Source: Firmicutes bacterium HGW-Firmicutes-15 (GTDB lineage: Bacteria > Bacillota > Syntrophomonadia > Syntrophomonadales > Syntrophomonadaceae). From it: a DNA stretch of 64,000 nucleotides. The translations under genes were made by a program, and so were the position numbers. The notes beneath the pieces were generated by a model. It ran no database searches, had not been told where the DNA came from, and worked only from the letters and a program-made list of their open reading frames with translations. Below are positions 20,152-29,256 of the stretch, piece by piece; within the stretch, counting starts at the first letter, position 1; every line of letters begins with the position of its first letter. Location of the stretch: the NCBI GenBank assembly GCA_002840245.1, contig PHAA01000011.1, positions 1 through 64,000 on the forward strand, written 5' to 3'.

Positions 20152-20180
20152 TTGACATGGTAGTCTGAATGGTGTATCAT
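20152..20180 (+). promoter_or_regulatory. Sigma-A-like promoter, proximal of a tandem pair
   Basis: TTGACA - 17 nt - TATCAT upstream of veg. Confidence 0.65.
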
Positions 20181-20181
20181 A

Positions 20182-20490
20182 ATGAACATATTGAATAAAG
20201 AGGGTGGTAGTGTGAATTCTCCTAGAGCGATCTCGGAAATAAAAAAAGATCTGGAATTTTTCGTAGGGAGCAAAGTCAGACTGAAAGCCAACCGGGGAAG
20301 AAACCGCATAATAGAGAGGGAAGGGGTATTAGATTCCTTATACCCTAACATATTCGTCGTAAGGTTAAGTGAACGCAAAGTAGTAAGGAAGGTTTCCTAT
20401 AGTTACGCGGATGTACTTACTGAGACCGTTGAATTATTCGTATATGACAAACAAGACTCGGAAATTAGAATAGCCTCGGCAAACGCATAA
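20182..20490 (+). CDS. veg: Veg family protein
   Basis: Synteny after ksgA; I..IKKDLE.FVGSKVRLKANRGR...ER.GVLDSLYPNIFVVRL. Confidence 0.92.
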   Translation: MNILNKEGGSVNSPRAISEIKKDLEFFVGSKVRLKANRGRNRIIEREGVLDSLYPNIFVVRLSERKVVRKVSYSYADVLTETVELFVYDKQDSEIRIASANA

Positions 20491-20502
20491 ACGATAAATA
20501 AT

Positions 20503-20535
20503 CAGGGCTGCATCTCAGATGCAGCCTCTTTTTTT
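20503..20535 (+). terminator. Intrinsic terminator after veg
   Basis: ggctgcatctcagatgcagcctcttttttt. Confidence 0.85.
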
Positions 20536-20645
20536 GTGTTAAGGGACTAGTAAAAAGCTCTAAGTATCATACTTACCAATTACGAGCCATATAAATTTAA
20601 TACTAAATTAATATTTAATATTTAATCTAAGTAAGAGGTGATAGG

Positions 20646-21455
20646 GTGACACAGGACATTAGTTTGTGGTCTCCGGTAATCGTTGCTAGCTTGGTTGCTC
20701 CTTGCATCTGTCAGCGAGAGAGCCGGCTTGGAACTGATCAAATATATAAACGAATGGAAGACATAAAGGTAAAAATAAAGAATCCCCGGATAGAGTGGCA
20801 GGGTAATATCTTGGAAGCCCGGATGAACTTGGAAATAATTGCACTTCTGGAAGATCAAACGGGGCATACCCAGCTAATCAGCCGTCAGGAGATAATAAAA
20901 GATCGCGTAGCCCTCAGGGAGTTTGACCGATCACTCGAAAAGGAAAAGGATGCGGGTTTTATTATCCAAATACAAGATTTGAAGTGGGATGGAGAAATGC
21001 AGGGAAATGAACTGATAATCAGCTATTCTCTAAGCTACATGATTTTCGCTGTCCGGGAACAGGTAGTAAAGCTATATGCGGATGAAGAGATGGAAATCAG
21101 TAACGAGGAGCCGGAAAATGATTTACAGGGTATGGAAATGGAAATTAACCGGGTACGTAATGACAACGAAAAGCTGAACCGCAAGCTATTTCTTTATGAG
21201 AGAGACCTAATGAGTCTGCAGCGGGGAATAAAGAAGGCTGAAAACCGAAATGTTGCTCTAAGCTCGGAGCTAAGCAGATCTCTAGAATTGGTGGAAAAAT
21301 TGCGGGATGCCATCACCCGTAAAGACTTGCTCATCTGTACCTATGAAAAACCTCAGAATGAGAACCGCAAAAAAACATTGCCACCGCTTGCCATGGGCGG
21401 CGAGGAATTCAAGCTGGGTCAGAGGATTAAGCGGATGCTTATGAACAGCCTGTAA
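20646..21455 (+). CDS. SPOCS/DUF3794-like protein with C-terminal coiled coil
   Basis: Beta-rich SPOCS-like first half and heptad-rich C-terminus; GTG start. Confidence 0.55.
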   Translation: MTQDISLWSPVIVASLVAPCICQRESRLGTDQIYKRMEDIKVKIKNPRIEWQGNILEARMNLEIIALLEDQTGHTQLISRQEIIKDRVALREFDRSLEKEKDAGFIIQIQDLKWDGEMQGNELIISYSLSYMIFAVREQVVKLYADEEMEISNEEPENDLQGMEMEINRVRNDNEKLNRKLFLYERDLMSLQRGIKKAENRNVALSSELSRSLELVEKLRDAITRKDLLICTYEKPQNENRKKTLPPLAMGGEEFKLGQRIKRMLMNSL

Positions 21456-21661
21456 ACCCTCTGAGATAGGCTTAAACCTAATCAGGATGCCATTCAGTGA
21501 CAAGTCCTGGAAGCCAGGAAAAAATATGATATTTATTATCCGGGTAATCACACAATGTAACCTTCTTTCATACTATATCTTAGAAATTTAAAGAACAAAT
21601 TTCTGCACTGTTTGCGGTGACGCGACAGAAGATATTAGAGAAAAAAGGAGGGGAAAGTAAC

Positions 21662-22258
21662 ATGCTGAAATGTGAATACCCGGAGGGTTGTAGGCTGGAT
21701 TTGTGGGCGAAGGTGATTAAGGCCAAGTACATCGAAAAAGGAGCCAAGGTTCTGGAAATGACCCAATGTATACCCAGTGCTGCTGTTGGAGGCTATGTTA
21801 GCGTAGTAGATGATTTCAAGATTAAGGTGAATAGCGCTACTGAAATCCTTAACTTCAACAAGGTGAAAATCACAATTGACTTTGATTTGATCCTGGTTCT
21901 TATTGTTGGAACCGCACCCGATACTGAATATCAAGTTTATACGATACCCGACAACATTTATGAGGAAACCATTGAGCTAAGCGAGTTTGACCCGCCCCTG
22001 ACTCCCGAAGAATTTAGAAGTGAGATCGATTCATCCGAGGTTATCCTGTGTAACTGGGACTTTGACTACGATATTAGGGGCAACTGTGAAGATCATCACA
22101 GCCCGTGTCATCATCATTATCGTGAAGATGACGAGGATGGTCTGAGGCAACCCGGAACCTGTCTGGAATTACTAGTCTATGTTGATATCATTGACAAACT
22201 GGGCAAGTGGCATGACGTTATTGTCTATGGAGAACTGGATCCCGAAGTAGACTGCTAG
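21662..22258 (+). CDS. Hypothetical SPOCS/DUF3794-like protein with His/Asp-rich insert
   Basis: ATG at 21662 with upstream ggaggggaaag; ARVIKAKYIEKGAKVLEM-like pattern; insert CEDHHSPCHHHYREDDEDG. Confidence 0.5.
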   Translation: MLKCEYPEGCRLDLWAKVIKAKYIEKGAKVLEMTQCIPSAAVGGYVSVVDDFKIKVNSATEILNFNKVKITIDFDLILVLIVGTAPDTEYQVYTIPDNIYEETIELSEFDPPLTPEEFRSEIDSSEVILCNWDFDYDIRGNCEDHHSPCHHHYREDDEDGLRQPGTCLELLVYVDIIDKLGKWHDVIVYGELDPEVDC

Positions 22259-22261
22259 AGA

Positions 22262-22552
22262 GTGATTCCCCTAACAATGCTCGGCTATTTAGGCCGGGCA
22301 TTGCTATTAAAGGAACAAATGGAGGTGTTATCCATTATTCAATCGCCTATAAGCCGTTCGGATAAAAATCGTATGCGCAAAAACTTGGAGGAAATTCTGG
22401 TGCAACAAAAAGAACTGGAGAAACGAATTGCTAATTTCCAGAAGGAGGAGAAGGTAGAAGATTATAGGGTTTTCTGGCAGGAGTTGAAAGGCCAGTACAA
22501 CCAGAACACCCAGACAGTTTCAAACTATATGGTTAGAAAGTGCAACCGCTGA
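22262..22552 (+). CDS. Small hypothetical protein
   Basis: ORF immediately downstream of the previous CDS, GTG start. Confidence 0.5.
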   Translation: MIPLTMLGYLGRALLLKEQMEVLSIIQSPISRSDKNRMRKNLEEILVQQKELEKRIANFQKEEKVEDYRVFWQELKGQYNQNTQTVSNYMVRKCNR

Positions 22553-22625
22553 ATTTAGATTTTGCCGGGCGGGTCTCCGGCAAGCTTTGAAGTAAAAATG
22601 GGAATTCATAAAGAGGTGAAAATCC

Positions 22626-23486
22626 ATGAAAAGCCTAGGATTAGCCCTCGGGGGTGGGGGGTTAAAAGGACTGGCCCATATAGGAGTCCTGCAAGTTCTC
22701 AGCGATAACGGCATCAAACCTGATTTTATATCTGGGACCAGCGCGGGAAGCATCATTGCTGCCTTTTATGCCAGTGGGCTATCGCCTTATCAAATAGAGG
22801 AAGTAGTGACCAAGCTGACGCCCAGGGATTACTTGGATTATAACATCATGGGTGTGTTAAAGTATTTCTTGAATCTCCTAATTCCTGGATATAAATACAG
22901 TCTAGATGGAATCGTTATGGGGGATAAGATTGAGAAACTGGTTTACCATCTTACCTGCGGGAAAAGCCTCATGGACATTGAGCTGCCGCTAGCCATAGTT
23001 TCGTGTGATATAGATAGCGGTCGCAAGATTATATTTACCAACCAGCAGATGGACATCGAAGATGAAGACATTATTATTATCCGGGATGCCCTCTTGAGCG
23101 AAGCGGTGCGATCCAGTGTTTCCATTCCAGTTACCTTTCAACCTAAACCCTTCCAAGGGATGCAGATGGTGGACGGAGGGCTGAAAGATATCGTCCCGGT
23201 TAATGTCAACAAATGGATGGGTGCAGATTATGCCCTGGCAATAAACCTGGGTAAAGAGACTTACCAGACCAAAGTGAACGGCATACCACAAATCATTTCT
23301 CGCACCTTGAGTATTATGACCTTCGAAACATCGGATGCAGAGGAAAAGTTTTTTGCGGATATGCTTTTATATCCGGGAGTAGCAGACATCAGTCTGACCG
23401 ATATGAAAGATGCGCCTCTGATTATAAGAGCCGGGCGCCGGGTAATGAGGGAGAATATCGCTGAACTTAAAAGAGGATTACTGTAA
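22626..23486 (+). CDS. Patatin-like phospholipase family protein
   Basis: GLALGGGGLKGLAHIGVLQVL, SGTSAGSIIAAFYASG, DGGLKDIVPVN. Confidence 0.95.
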   Translation: MKSLGLALGGGGLKGLAHIGVLQVLSDNGIKPDFISGTSAGSIIAAFYASGLSPYQIEEVVTKLTPRDYLDYNIMGVLKYFLNLLIPGYKYSLDGIVMGDKIEKLVYHLTCGKSLMDIELPLAIVSCDIDSGRKIIFTNQQMDIEDEDIIIIRDALLSEAVRSSVSIPVTFQPKPFQGMQMVDGGLKDIVPVNVNKWMGADYALAINLGKETYQTKVNGIPQIISRTLSIMTFETSDAEEKFFADMLLYPGVADISLTDMKDAPLIIRAGRRVMRENIAELKRGLL

Positions 23487-23577
23487 GGCTGTAACAAAAT
23501 CTCCCCGACCAACATATACTAGGCATAAAATACATCCAATTAGCATAGTAAAAAATCCTGGCAGGGGAGGGATTTAA

Positions 23578-23736
23578 TTGGCAACAGATCAATTCGAACA
23601 TGCAACGTTCTATCTGACGAAAATACAAGTTGATGAAATAAAAGAATTGGCCAAGAAAAACCAAATATCGCGCAGTGCACTGGTCAGAATGATAATAAGA
23701 GAATACCTGGCCAAGCAGGATAATGATAAAGGCTAG
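23578..23736 (+). CDS. Small CopG-like ribbon-helix-helix protein (not in ORF track)
   Basis: TTG start after gcaggggaggg; translates (M)ATDQFEHATFYLTKIQVDEIKELAKKNQISRSALVRMIIREYLAKQDNDKG*. Confidence 0.75.
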   Translation: MATDQFEHATFYLTKIQVDEIKELAKKNQISRSALVRMIIREYLAKQDNDKG

Positions 23737-23765
23737 CGCAATATACTATTATGCAATGAGCATAA

Positions 23766-23810
23766 TAAGGGCTCCCCTGGATAAGAATTAAAAAGGGGGG
23801 CCCTGCTGTG
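23766..23810. terminator. Hairpin, possibly bidirectional
   Basis: agggctcccct...aggggggccct. Confidence 0.6.
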
Positions 23811-23823
23811 TTTTGTGCTCTTC

Positions 23824-23931
23824 CTAAAGTACCAACAATACCCCTAGCATTGATAGGTAGCCAATAATAATCATAGCTATCGCGCCTACCGCAGTGTGGA
23901 TAAATTCCTTTTTACTAAAATCTGCAAACAT
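23824..23931 (-). CDS. 35-aa single-TM microprotein candidate (not in ORF track)
   Basis: MFADFSKKEFIHTAVGAIAMIIIGYLSMLGVLLVL*, upstream AAGGGG. Confidence 0.5.
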   Translation of the reverse strand: MFADFSKKEFIHTAVGAIAMIIIGYLSMLGVLLVL

Positions 23932-24071
23932 AACAGCACGCCCCTTTATTGATGAAATAAGAACATAAGTTCTGTAAAGCTATTTTAAAACCAAACAGAT
24001 GTTCTGTCAACAGCAAATAGAAAAAATGTCCATATTCTAAACTTAAAGGATCGTAACAATAATCACGGGGT

Positions 24072-24827
24072 TTATAATAAGAATTCGCTAATTAGTCGGT
24101 TTACCTCCTCCGGTTTTTCTAACATGACGAAATGGCCAGCATCCGCAATAATCTCCAAGGTGCAATTGCTGATATTGCTGCATAAGTACTGGGATAGTTT
24201 AAGTGGGGTGAGTTTATCATCTGCTCCAACTATGACCAGAGCGGGTAAGCTGATTTTATCCAGTTCGTGGCTTACGTCTAATTCATTGCAGGCATTAAAA
24301 TCTGTATATAGGATAGATGGTGCCACTGCAGCAAAAGTCTTTACCATCTCTTCTACGGTCGTAGACGAAGTTTGAGGAGAAAAAGCCATGCGGATGAAGC
24401 CGGGGTCATTTTTGCCCTGGCTCAGAGCATCTAATAGAGCTGGCATTACCTTCATGCGCTGTCCAGCTCCAATTAGTATGATGCCATCCAGTCCTTCGGG
24501 ATAATTAAGAGCACAGGTCATGGCTATGGCGGCTCCCATTGAGTGACCTACTAGGTATAAAGGACGGGGGAGTTGGAGCGCTGATAGGAAATCTGCCACG
24601 CTGGCAGCACATTCGGCAATACTTTCTCCAGGCTTGCCTCCCGACTGGCCGTGTCCGGGCAAGTCTATCGCAATGCTATTAATTCCTAGATTCATCTGAA
24701 GGGACCACACTTCGTGACTACCTCCAACGCCATGAATAAATAGCAAGCTGCCCGGCAGCTTATCTCCAGAATGGTGATGGTAATATAGATCCGATCCCTT
24801 GATATTAATAACCCCCATGTCTTTCAA
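24072..24827 (-). CDS. Alpha/beta hydrolase
   Basis: FIHGVGGSHEVW, DLPGHGQSGG, VGHSMGAAIAM, DAGHFVMLEKPEEVN. Confidence 0.93.
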   Translation of the reverse strand: MKDMGVINIKGSDLYYHHHSGDKLPGSLLFIHGVGGSHEVWSLQMNLGINSIAIDLPGHGQSGGKPGESIAECAASVADFLSALQLPRPLYLVGHSMGAAIAMTCALNYPEGLDGIILIGAGQRMKVMPALLDALSQGKNDPGFIRMAFSPQTSSTTVEEMVKTFAAVAPSILYTDFNACNELDVSHELDKISLPALVIVGADDKLTPLKLSQYLCSNISNCTLEIIADAGHFVMLEKPEEVNRLISEFLL

Positions 24828-25002
24828 CTCCTTTTCAATTTACCTATTTCTTATATATCTATCTTATATCAAATAATTACTTTGCGAACCAAATATTTTT
24901 GGTCGGTATTAATTGTTTTATAGCTAATCCGCTCTATATATCAGCTGACCCTTGTTAAAAACTTGTATTTTGGTTAACATAGTAATATAGAGTTAAATAA
25001 TG

Positions 25003-25127
25003 GTCTCCGAGTTCATATTGCTAATGTCTGCACGGCAATGAGATATGAACCAATAGGGTGTGGCTGGAAACGGTAACGCCTCCCAATGAGGAAAGGAGAG
25101 ATGCCATAGAGAAATCCAATGGGTCTT
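25003..25127 (+). ncRNA. Moco/Tuco (molybdenum/tungsten cofactor) riboswitch candidate
   Basis: gttcatat...atatgaac stem, ccaatagggtgtggctggaaacggtaacgcctccc...gaggaaaggagagatgcc core, directly upstream of tungstate transporter. Confidence 0.75.
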
Positions 25128-25240
25128 CATTGCCTTTGCAGTTGTGGGCCTGTTTATTTTGGGCCAATCAATCTGCTAAGGAAAATAGTATTGTTTGTAG
25201 TAATTGAATTTCTAGAAATTATCAAGGAGGATTGGATCAA

Positions 25241-26092
25241 ATGAAAAAGAAAAGCTTAGCTCTAATACTCATGCTATTATTCGCGTTTGTTAGTTTGGCA
25301 GGTTGTGCTTCTAAACAAGCCGCCAAAGCTCCGGAGCCCGCTCCCGAAAAAATATTGAAGATGGCTACCACTACCAGTACCCAGGATTCCGGACTGTTAG
25401 ATGTCCTAGTTCCCCAGTTTAAAACGGATACCGGCTACACGCTTAATGTTATTGCTGTTGGCTCCGGACAAGCTATGGAAATGGGTGCCAAAGGCGATGT
25501 TGATGTACTATTAGTTCACTCCCGGGCAGCGGAGGACAAGTTCGTGACCGATGGATTCGGTGTTAATCGCAAGGATGTAATGCATAACGACTTTATTATT
25601 ATTGGGCCAGCCAATGACCCTGCAAAAATCAAGGGTGAGACCGATTCGGCTAAAGCATTAACTAAAATATCTCAGGCCAAAGCAACCTTCCTTTCCCGCG
25701 GTGATAAGTCGGGAACCAATACCAAGGAATTGGATCTGTGGAAAAAAGCAGGGATTACACCAGCGGGCGACTGGTATAAAAACGTAGGCAAAGGCATGGG
25801 AGATACCTTCCGCATGGCTGATGAAATGAAGGGCTATACTCTGATTGACCGTGCAACCTACCTGGCCCTGAAGGATAAATATAAGATGGAGATTATGGTA
25901 GAGAAGGACAAACCATTACTCAATCCTTATGGAGTTATCGCAGTCAACAAGGCTAAGTTTGCTAATGTAGATTATGATGGCGCTATGAAGTTCGTTGATT
26001 GGATTACCTCCGAAAAGATACAGAAAATGATCGCTGATTTTGGCAAGGATAAATACGGACAGTCCTTGTTTATACCAGATGCTATAAAATAA
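25241..26092 (+). CDS. tupA: Tungstate ABC transporter substrate-binding lipoprotein
   Basis: Lipobox LAGCAS; MATTTSTQDSGLLDVLVPQF. Confidence 0.9.
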   Translation: MKKKSLALILMLLFAFVSLAGCASKQAAKAPEPAPEKILKMATTTSTQDSGLLDVLVPQFKTDTGYTLNVIAVGSGQAMEMGAKGDVDVLLVHSRAAEDKFVTDGFGVNRKDVMHNDFIIIGPANDPAKIKGETDSAKALTKISQAKATFLSRGDKSGTNTKELDLWKKAGITPAGDWYKNVGKGMGDTFRMADEMKGYTLIDRATYLALKDKYKMEIMVEKDKPLLNPYGVIAVNKAKFANVDYDGAMKFVDWITSEKIQKMIADFGKDKYGQSLFIPDAIK

Positions 26093-26103
26093 TATTTTGG
26101 AAA

Positions 26104-26158
26104 ACAGCCGGTGAAAAGTCCAGCTGCAACTAGCGGACTTTTTCACTGGCTTTTATTT
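26104..26158 (+). terminator. Hairpin between tupA and tupB
   Basis: agccggtgaaaagtcc...ggactttttcactggctttta. Confidence 0.6.
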
Positions 26159-26186
26159 TACTTTTAGTCTAGTCCTGGTAGGGAGG

Positions 26187-26912
26187 ATGCTCATGGACAT
26201 TATAATTCAAGGTTTAAAAGAAGGTTTAATGCTGGTATGGTCTATGGATCCGAAGATCATCCAGATTACCCTGGTATCACTGCAGGTATCTTTAAGTGCT
26301 CTGCTCATTGCTGCCTGCCTGGGGATACCCCTCGGAGCTGCGTTAGCCTTGAAGGAGGTACCAGGCCGAAGACTGTTTTTAAATATCACCTACACCTTTA
26401 TGGGACTACCACCGGTTTTGGCGGGTCTCATCGTCTATTTAGTTTTGACTACCCGTGGACCCTTGGGGCAGTTTCAATTGTTGTTTACTCCTACTGCCAT
26501 GATATGTGCTCAGATATTGCTGGCATTTCCAATAATCTGCGGCCTGACCGCGCGGACAGTTATGGCACAACGACAAGAGGTTTATGATACCGCGGTAACC
26601 CTGGGAGCCTCGCGACGTCAGGCGGCCTGGGCCATTATCCGGGAATCACGCATGGGCATTATTGCAGCCCTTACCACCGCCCTAGGTCGGTTGGTGGCGG
26701 AGGTAGGAGCAGTTATGTTGGTGGGTGGTAATATTGAAGGCAGTACTAGGGTATTAACCACTTCAATTGTTTTAGAAACCAGGATGGGGGAGGACAGTCG
26801 GGCTATTGGCATCGGTATTATATTGTTGGTAATTTCCTTTTCCATTATTGTGTTAATTAATCTCTTGGAAAAGAGGTCTTTTAAGAATGACGCCGGTATT
26901 CAAATTACATAA
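26187..26912 (+). CDS. tupB: Tungstate ABC transporter permease
   Basis: ABC permease motif region TAVTLGASRRQAAWAIIRESRMGIIAALTTALGRLVAEVGAVMLVGGNI. Confidence 0.9.
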   Translation: MLMDIIIQGLKEGLMLVWSMDPKIIQITLVSLQVSLSALLIAACLGIPLGAALALKEVPGRRLFLNITYTFMGLPPVLAGLIVYLVLTTRGPLGQFQLLFTPTAMICAQILLAFPIICGLTARTVMAQRQEVYDTAVTLGASRRQAAWAIIRESRMGIIAALTTALGRLVAEVGAVMLVGGNIEGSTRVLTTSIVLETRMGEDSRAIGIGIILLVISFSIIVLINLLEKRSFKNDAGIQIT

Positions 26913-27621
26913 AATTATAAAACGATACGGTCAGCGTGAAGTTTTGCATATAGAAGAAATTAATATTCATGGGCAAAAGATTTGCGCCATACTGGGACCT
27001 AACGGATCGGGAAAAACCACTCTGATGCGAATTATGGGTCTGCTTACCAGGAATGATACGGGAACTGTTAATATTCTAGGTGAAGATATTCATTGGGGTA
27101 AAGAGCAGTTGCTTAAATTACGGAGGCAGATGACCATGGTTACCCAGACCTCCTTCATGTTTGAGGGGAATGTTTATGACAATGTTGCTTACGGCTTAAA
27201 AATAAGAAGAATGCCTGAGCGAGGAATCCGCGCTGCAGTTGAAAAAAGCCTGGAATTACTGGGTATGTCTGCTTTCATTGCGGCGGATGCTCGCAACCTG
27301 TCCGGAGGAGAACGGCAAAAGGTAGCCATCGCTCGTGCCCTGGCGGTGGAACCCAGGGTGTTATTTCTAGACGAACCTACTGCTAATATTGATCCGCAGA
27401 GTGCGGTAGAAATAGAACGCCACGTACGGTTCATCAACCGGGAGTTGGGGACTACCATTATCCTGGTAACCCACAATCTGTTTCAAGCACGCAGGCTAGC
27501 GGACGAGGTCTTTTTTATGTGGGATGGAAAAATGGTTGAGCGAGGCAGCGCTAAGGATATCTTCGAGCAGCCTCAGGATGAAAGAACCAGATCCTTTCTA
27601 AGCGGCGAAACTGTATTTTAG
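26887..27621 (+). CDS. tupC: Tungstate ABC transporter ATP-binding protein
   Basis: GPNGSGKTTLMRIM, LSGGERQKVAIARALAVEPRVLFLDEPTANID. Confidence 0.9.
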   Translation: MTPVFKLHKIIKRYGQREVLHIEEINIHGQKICAILGPNGSGKTTLMRIMGLLTRNDTGTVNILGEDIHWGKEQLLKLRRQMTMVTQTSFMFEGNVYDNVAYGLKIRRMPERGIRAAVEKSLELLGMSAFIAADARNLSGGERQKVAIARALAVEPRVLFLDEPTANIDPQSAVEIERHVRFINRELGTTIILVTHNLFQARRLADEVFFMWDGKMVERGSAKDIFEQPQDERTRSFLSGETVF

Positions 27622-27647
27622 GTATTTTTGCAACAGGTTTAAAATGA

Positions 27648-27692
27648 ATCCTTCCCGGTAATAATGAAAAGTACAGGGAGGGATTTTTATTA
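27648..27692 (+). terminator. Intrinsic terminator after tupC
   Basis: aatccttccc...gggagggatttttatt. Confidence 0.6.
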
Positions 27693-28258
27693 TGTATAAA
27701 AGGATATTAGGAATTATTATAATTATAGCGGGCGTTTTTTCAGTAGGAATGGTAGTGGCTAATCAGGGCGAGCCTCTTGCACAGAGTGTACTTCGCCTGC
27801 ATGTAATAGCCAATAGTGACGACCCTGCGGATCAAGCCCTCAAAATCGCTGTTAAAGACGATATTGTTGCCATGATGAAGCAAGAATTTACGGGTGTTGA
27901 GGATGCAGATGAAGCAAGGAAAATGGCGCAGCAAGACATTCCCCGTATTAAAGCGGCAGCCGAAGCGAAAATACATGCCAACGGTTATGATTATCCCGTA
28001 GAAGTAAATGTGGGTGAATATGATTTCCCCACCAAATCTTATGGAAACATGGTATTCCCTTCGGGAAGATACCAAGCGGTAAGAGTTGTAATCGGAGAAG
28101 GTCAAGGCAAGAATTGGTGGTGCGTTTTATTCCCGCCGCTTTGCCTGGTATCATCGTCAGATCAAGGACTAAGCTTGAGCACTCCCCAGCAAGCCCAGGT
28201 CACCTTTAAATGCCTGGAACTGCTAAACAAAGGGGTAAAGGTAGGCCAAGAACAATAA
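27692..28258 (+). CDS. spoIIR: Stage II sporulation protein R
   Basis: VLRLHVIANSDDPADQALKIAVKDDI, YPVEVNVGEYDFPTKSYGNMVFPSGRYQAVRVVIGEGQGKNWWCVLFPPLCLV. Confidence 0.95.
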   Translation: MYKRILGIIIIIAGVFSVGMVVANQGEPLAQSVLRLHVIANSDDPADQALKIAVKDDIVAMMKQEFTGVEDADEARKMAQQDIPRIKAAAEAKIHANGYDYPVEVNVGEYDFPTKSYGNMVFPSGRYQAVRVVIGEGQGKNWWCVLFPPLCLVSSSDQGLSLSTPQQAQVTFKCLELLNKGVKVGQEQ

Positions 28259-28280
28259 TATTAATGGTGCATTATTCAAA

Positions 28281-29177
28281 GATACTGCGCAGCAAGCTGG
28301 TGAAGCACTGAGAGATAAGGATACCAGGTGTTAGATGTTGACTGTTATCTGGGGCTAACAGATTCAGTAATTCTGCTTGCTCCCATCAGCTACGGTGTGG
28401 GGACACACCTCTAGGGAGGAATGTCCCCGTATGTGCTCGTTCTACCAGCTGCTTGCCGGGAGAGCTCCAGGGGCACCCTGTCAAATCTCCCATCCTTGGT
28501 CGATGACAGGCTCACCCTGCGGGTACTCCCAATGCTCCCTTTGGTCGCGGAGTAAGGTTGCGCGACGTCCTGTCGCTCGTCCCCTTACGCTATCCCGTCT
28601 TCGCAGGGTAGAACGGCCTCCTCCGCTAGGTCGCCAGCATAATTACTAAATCTGTCGCGCTATAAAATCTACAAAAATCTTGCTGGAAAGGGACGGAGAT
28701 GCTGGTGTTCCCACTTACCCTGTTTTATAATAGTGCCTTAAAAGAAAACTATATTAGCAAAGAAGTTCAGATGCACAGGACAAATTTAGCAATTGTGCAG
28801 GCGACGTTGCGCAGGAGGCCGTGCTGTCCTGTGAAGACAGATGAGTGGAGGAGGGCGAGGAACAGGACGTTCCGCAACCTTAATTCGCGACCAAAGGGAG
28901 CATTGGGAGTACCCGTAGGGTGAGCCGGGCACCGCCCATGGATGGGCGGTTGGCCGGGTACCCTCAGGAACTCATTTGGCAAGCAGTTGACAGCCTGAGC
29001 ACATACGGGGACATTCCTCGTTGGAGGTGTGTCCCCACACCTTAGCTGCCTGGAGCTGGCAGAATTGCTGAATTTGTCTACCCAGCTTCGGTCAACAGCA
29101 CAAACCCGTTCTCCCGTTTATCGTTGTAGGGGAATGTCATCAGATTATTTGCTGCTGCGCATTATCAGTCAACTGCG
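28281..29177. mobile_element. Large inverted-repeat element (two ~274-bp arms, ~166-bp centre), apparently non-coding
   Basis: Arms 28361-28634 and 28801-29074; 28388-28438 vs 28997-29047 and 28509-28573 vs 28862-28926 match about 92%; ends shared with 57857-57980. Confidence 0.75.
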
Positions 29178-29256
29178 AAGTTGAGTTGTTTACATCCGTT
29201 CCTTTTTAATCGAGCTCAGGATATAATTAGAAAAAAATGGTGAGGAGCTCAATTGG

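Noticed and set aside
23895-23903. Isolated perfect DnaA box TGTGGATAA
   Set aside because: Single site inside a candidate small ORF with no clustering; likely chance.
28377-28649. ORFs 28377-28649 (+) and 28767-28982 (-) in the inverted-repeat element
   Set aside because: They lie in GC-rich palindromic arms, have no recognisable domain or RBS, and appear in both arms because of the repeat.
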